The notes under the pieces were generated by a model. That model was not told the DNA's origin and made no database searches. It saw nothing but the letters and a program-made list of their open reading frames with translations. This document shows positions 24,294-25,333 of a stretch of DNA of 25,333 nt, in pieces. The translations under genes and the position numbers were made by a program. The stretch is from Bacillota bacterium. Its GTDB lineage: Bacteria > Bacillota > Clostridia > Clostridiales > Clostridiaceae. The stretch is taken from NCBI GenBank assembly GCA_023399035.1, contig JAEWQX010000046.1:1-25333 (forward strand), written 5' to 3'. Position 1 is the first letter of the stretch. The number at the start of each line of letters is the position of its first letter.

Positions 24294-24776
24294 ATGCGAA
24301 TTGCAGTAATAAGTGATACTCATAGAGCTAATAAGTATATCAATATAGCAAAAGATCTTATTAAAGATGCAGATATACTGATACATTTAGGAGATAATAC
24401 AGATGATGTTGAACTTTTATCTAATGGCTTCAAGGGAAAAGTCTATGCAGTGGCAGGAAATTGTGATTTTTCAGCAAAGTATCCTAAAGAGGAGATAATT
24501 GAGGTCAATGGAGTGAAAATATTCTACACACATGGCGATCTTTATGGTGTAAAGAGTACTATTAATAATATTTATTATAGAGGGAGAGAGCTAGGAGTTG
24601 ATATAGTTCTTTTTGGACATACACATATACATGGAATTGAGAGAACAGAAGGAATGACTTTAATGAATCCTGGAAGTATATCATTACCTCATTTTAAGGG
24701 AAGATATGTGGGGATAATAGATATTGATGATGACGGAAATATAGATTCATATTTAAGGGAACTTAAAGTAAATTAA
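24294..24776 (+). CDS. YfcE/MJ0936-type metallophosphoesterase
   Basis: This 160-aa protein has the compact calcineurin-like phosphodiesterase fold that uses two metal ions. All metal ligands are visible: D8 and H10 in ISDTH, the HLGDNTDD aspartate, the Asn of AGNCD, the THGD histidine, and the paired GHTH motif. Related enzymes act on bis-p-nitrophenyl phosphate in vitro and their cell substrate is unknown. AAGGAGG precedes the ATG by 8 nt. It follows rdgB after 21 bp and is closed by a strong terminator. Confidence 0.92.
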   Translation: MRIAVISDTHRANKYINIAKDLIKDADILIHLGDNTDDVELLSNGFKGKVYAVAGNCDFSAKYPKEEIIEVNGVKIFYTHGDLYGVKSTINNIYYRGRELGVDIVLFGHTHIHGIERTEGMTLMNPGSISLPHFKGRYVGIIDIDDDGNIDSYLRELKVN

Positions 24777-24833
24777 AATTAATAATAAATGATATGTGAT
24801 AGAAAATAATTTATTATATAATAAACTAAAAAC

Positions 24834-24896
24834 AAACCAATTTGAATATATCTCTTACAGTTATTATATTTATGATATATTTGAATTGGTTTTTTA
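24834..24896 (+). terminator. Terminator after the YfcE-type gene
   Basis: Arms 24834-24852 and 24874-24892 make a 19-bp stem with two adjacent G-U pairs and a 21-nt loop, ending in a T run. The next 170 bp up to the tRNA promoter are plain AT-rich DNA in which I see nothing else. Confidence 0.8.
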
Positions 24897-25068
24897 TTAT
24901 TAAAAATATAAATTAATTATATATTTTTATATGAAAAATTTAGGATGAGCAGAGTATAGTTTTATTAATTTTATTATAATAATAGAGAATAAAATAGAAA
25001 AAATAAGTCATAGAATCGGCAATATTACAGGGTTTCAACAAAAAAATAAAAAAAAATTAAAAAAAGTA

Positions 25069-25097
25069 TTGACGAAATAGATTTGATATTGTAGAAT
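25069..25097 (+). promoter_or_regulatory. Sigma-A promoter for tRNA-Pro
   Basis: TTGACG (25069-25074), a 17-bp spacer and TAGAAT (25092-25097). The start point would be near 25104, leaving a leader of about 60 nt with a small TGTCGT/ACGACA hairpin (25104-25125). Confidence 0.75.
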
Positions 25098-25162
25098 AAT
25101 CCTTGTCGTCAGGCACTGAACGACAGAGCAAAATAACTCAGTACCAATTAGTCATTAACCTA

Positions 25163-25238
25163 CGGGGTGTGGCGCAGATGGGAGCGCGCGTGCTTTGGGA
25201 GCATGAGGTCGCAGGTTCGATCCCTGTCACCCCGACCA
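25163..25238 (+). tRNA. tRNA-Pro (anticodon UGG), CCA encoded
   Basis: The acceptor stem pairs CGGGGTG (25163-25169) with CACCCCG (25228-25234), followed by discriminator A and CCA. The anticodon stem CGTGC/GCATG encloses loop TTTGGGA with TGG at 25196-25198. The T-arm has GGTTCGATCC. Total 76 nt. UGG reads all four CCN codons with wobble. Confidence 0.96.
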
Positions 25239-25244
25239 TGAAAT

Positions 25245-25276
25245 AAAACTTAAGGATATTTCCTTAAGTTTTTTAT
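25245..25276 (+). terminator. Terminator after tRNA-Pro
   Basis: AAAACTTAAGGA (25245-25256) pairs perfectly with TCCTTAAGTTTT (25261-25272) over a 4-nt loop, followed by more Ts. The tRNA is therefore probably a single-gene transcript. Confidence 0.85.
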
Positions 25277-25330
25277 TATATATTTATTTCTATCAGACTC
25301 ATAAGTCGAAATACGGGACAGGAGGATAAT

Positions 25331-25333
25331 ATG
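25331..25333 (+). CDS. Start codon of a gene continuing beyond the window
   Basis: The last three bases are ATG, preceded at 5 nt by AGGAGG (25320-25325), a full ribosome site. Only the start codon is visible, so nothing can be said about the product. Confidence 0.5.

Noticed and set aside
25163..25238. tRNA-Pro as an integration attachment site
   Set aside because: No integrase and no repeat of the tRNA 3' end is visible in the window.

Overview
The window is AT-rich, Gram-positive DNA that fits Clostridium sensu stricto (the C. butyricum/C. beijerinckii neighbourhood is my guess, from family knowledge and not a search). The signs are A/T-rich codons, strong AGGAGG-type ribosome sites, many U-tailed hairpin terminators, a GatCAB amidotransferase operon, a flagellin lysine N-methylase and a tRNA-Pro with encoded CCA. 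Most genes lie on the + strand.

Layout. 1-463 is the 3' end of a GGDEF protein. 572-1735 is a FliB-type flagellin lysine N-methylase. 2028-2966 is a very unusual Cys/Asp/Glu-rich protein built on a four-residue period. 3220-5015 holds pgi and a YaiI/UPF0178 gene, closely spaced. 5286-8558 holds a protein with about seven Ig-like (Y_Y_Y-type) repeats and a lytic transglycosylase, probably one transcript, and neither has a signal peptide. 8781-9497 is an RsuA-type pseudouridine synthase. 9498-10180 is a long non-coding stretch with a probable small RNA (good sigma-A promoter, two C-rich loops, strong terminator) and a 23-bp perfect inverted repeat. 10181-14910 holds pcrA, ligA and a small membrane protein. 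14911-15245 is a motif-rich intergenic region, followed by gatC-gatA-gatB (15246-18462).

After gatB comes a compound bidirectional terminator whose top carries a 37-bp palindromic insert resembling mobile-element ends. Then follow a small membrane protein on the minus strand, an orphan membrane-anchored oligopeptide-binding-like protein (+), an unrecognised 582-aa minus-strand protein starting at TTG, a HypE/AIR-synthase-like protein, RdgB-type XTP/dITP pyrophosphatase, a YfcE-type phosphoesterase, tRNA-Pro(UGG), and the start codon of a further gene at the right edge.

Most of the window is housekeeping: glycolysis (pgi), DNA repair and replication (pcrA, ligA), rRNA modification (rsuA), Asn/Gln-tRNA formation (gatCAB) and nucleotide-pool sanitation (rdgB). 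The best candidates for something undescribed are the tetrad-repeat Cys-rich protein with its sporulation-like promoter, the C-rich-loop small RNA at about 9604-9700, the leaderless Ig-repeat/transglycosylase pair, and the hairpin insert at 18529-18565. I saw no CRISPR array, prophage or intact insertion sequence.
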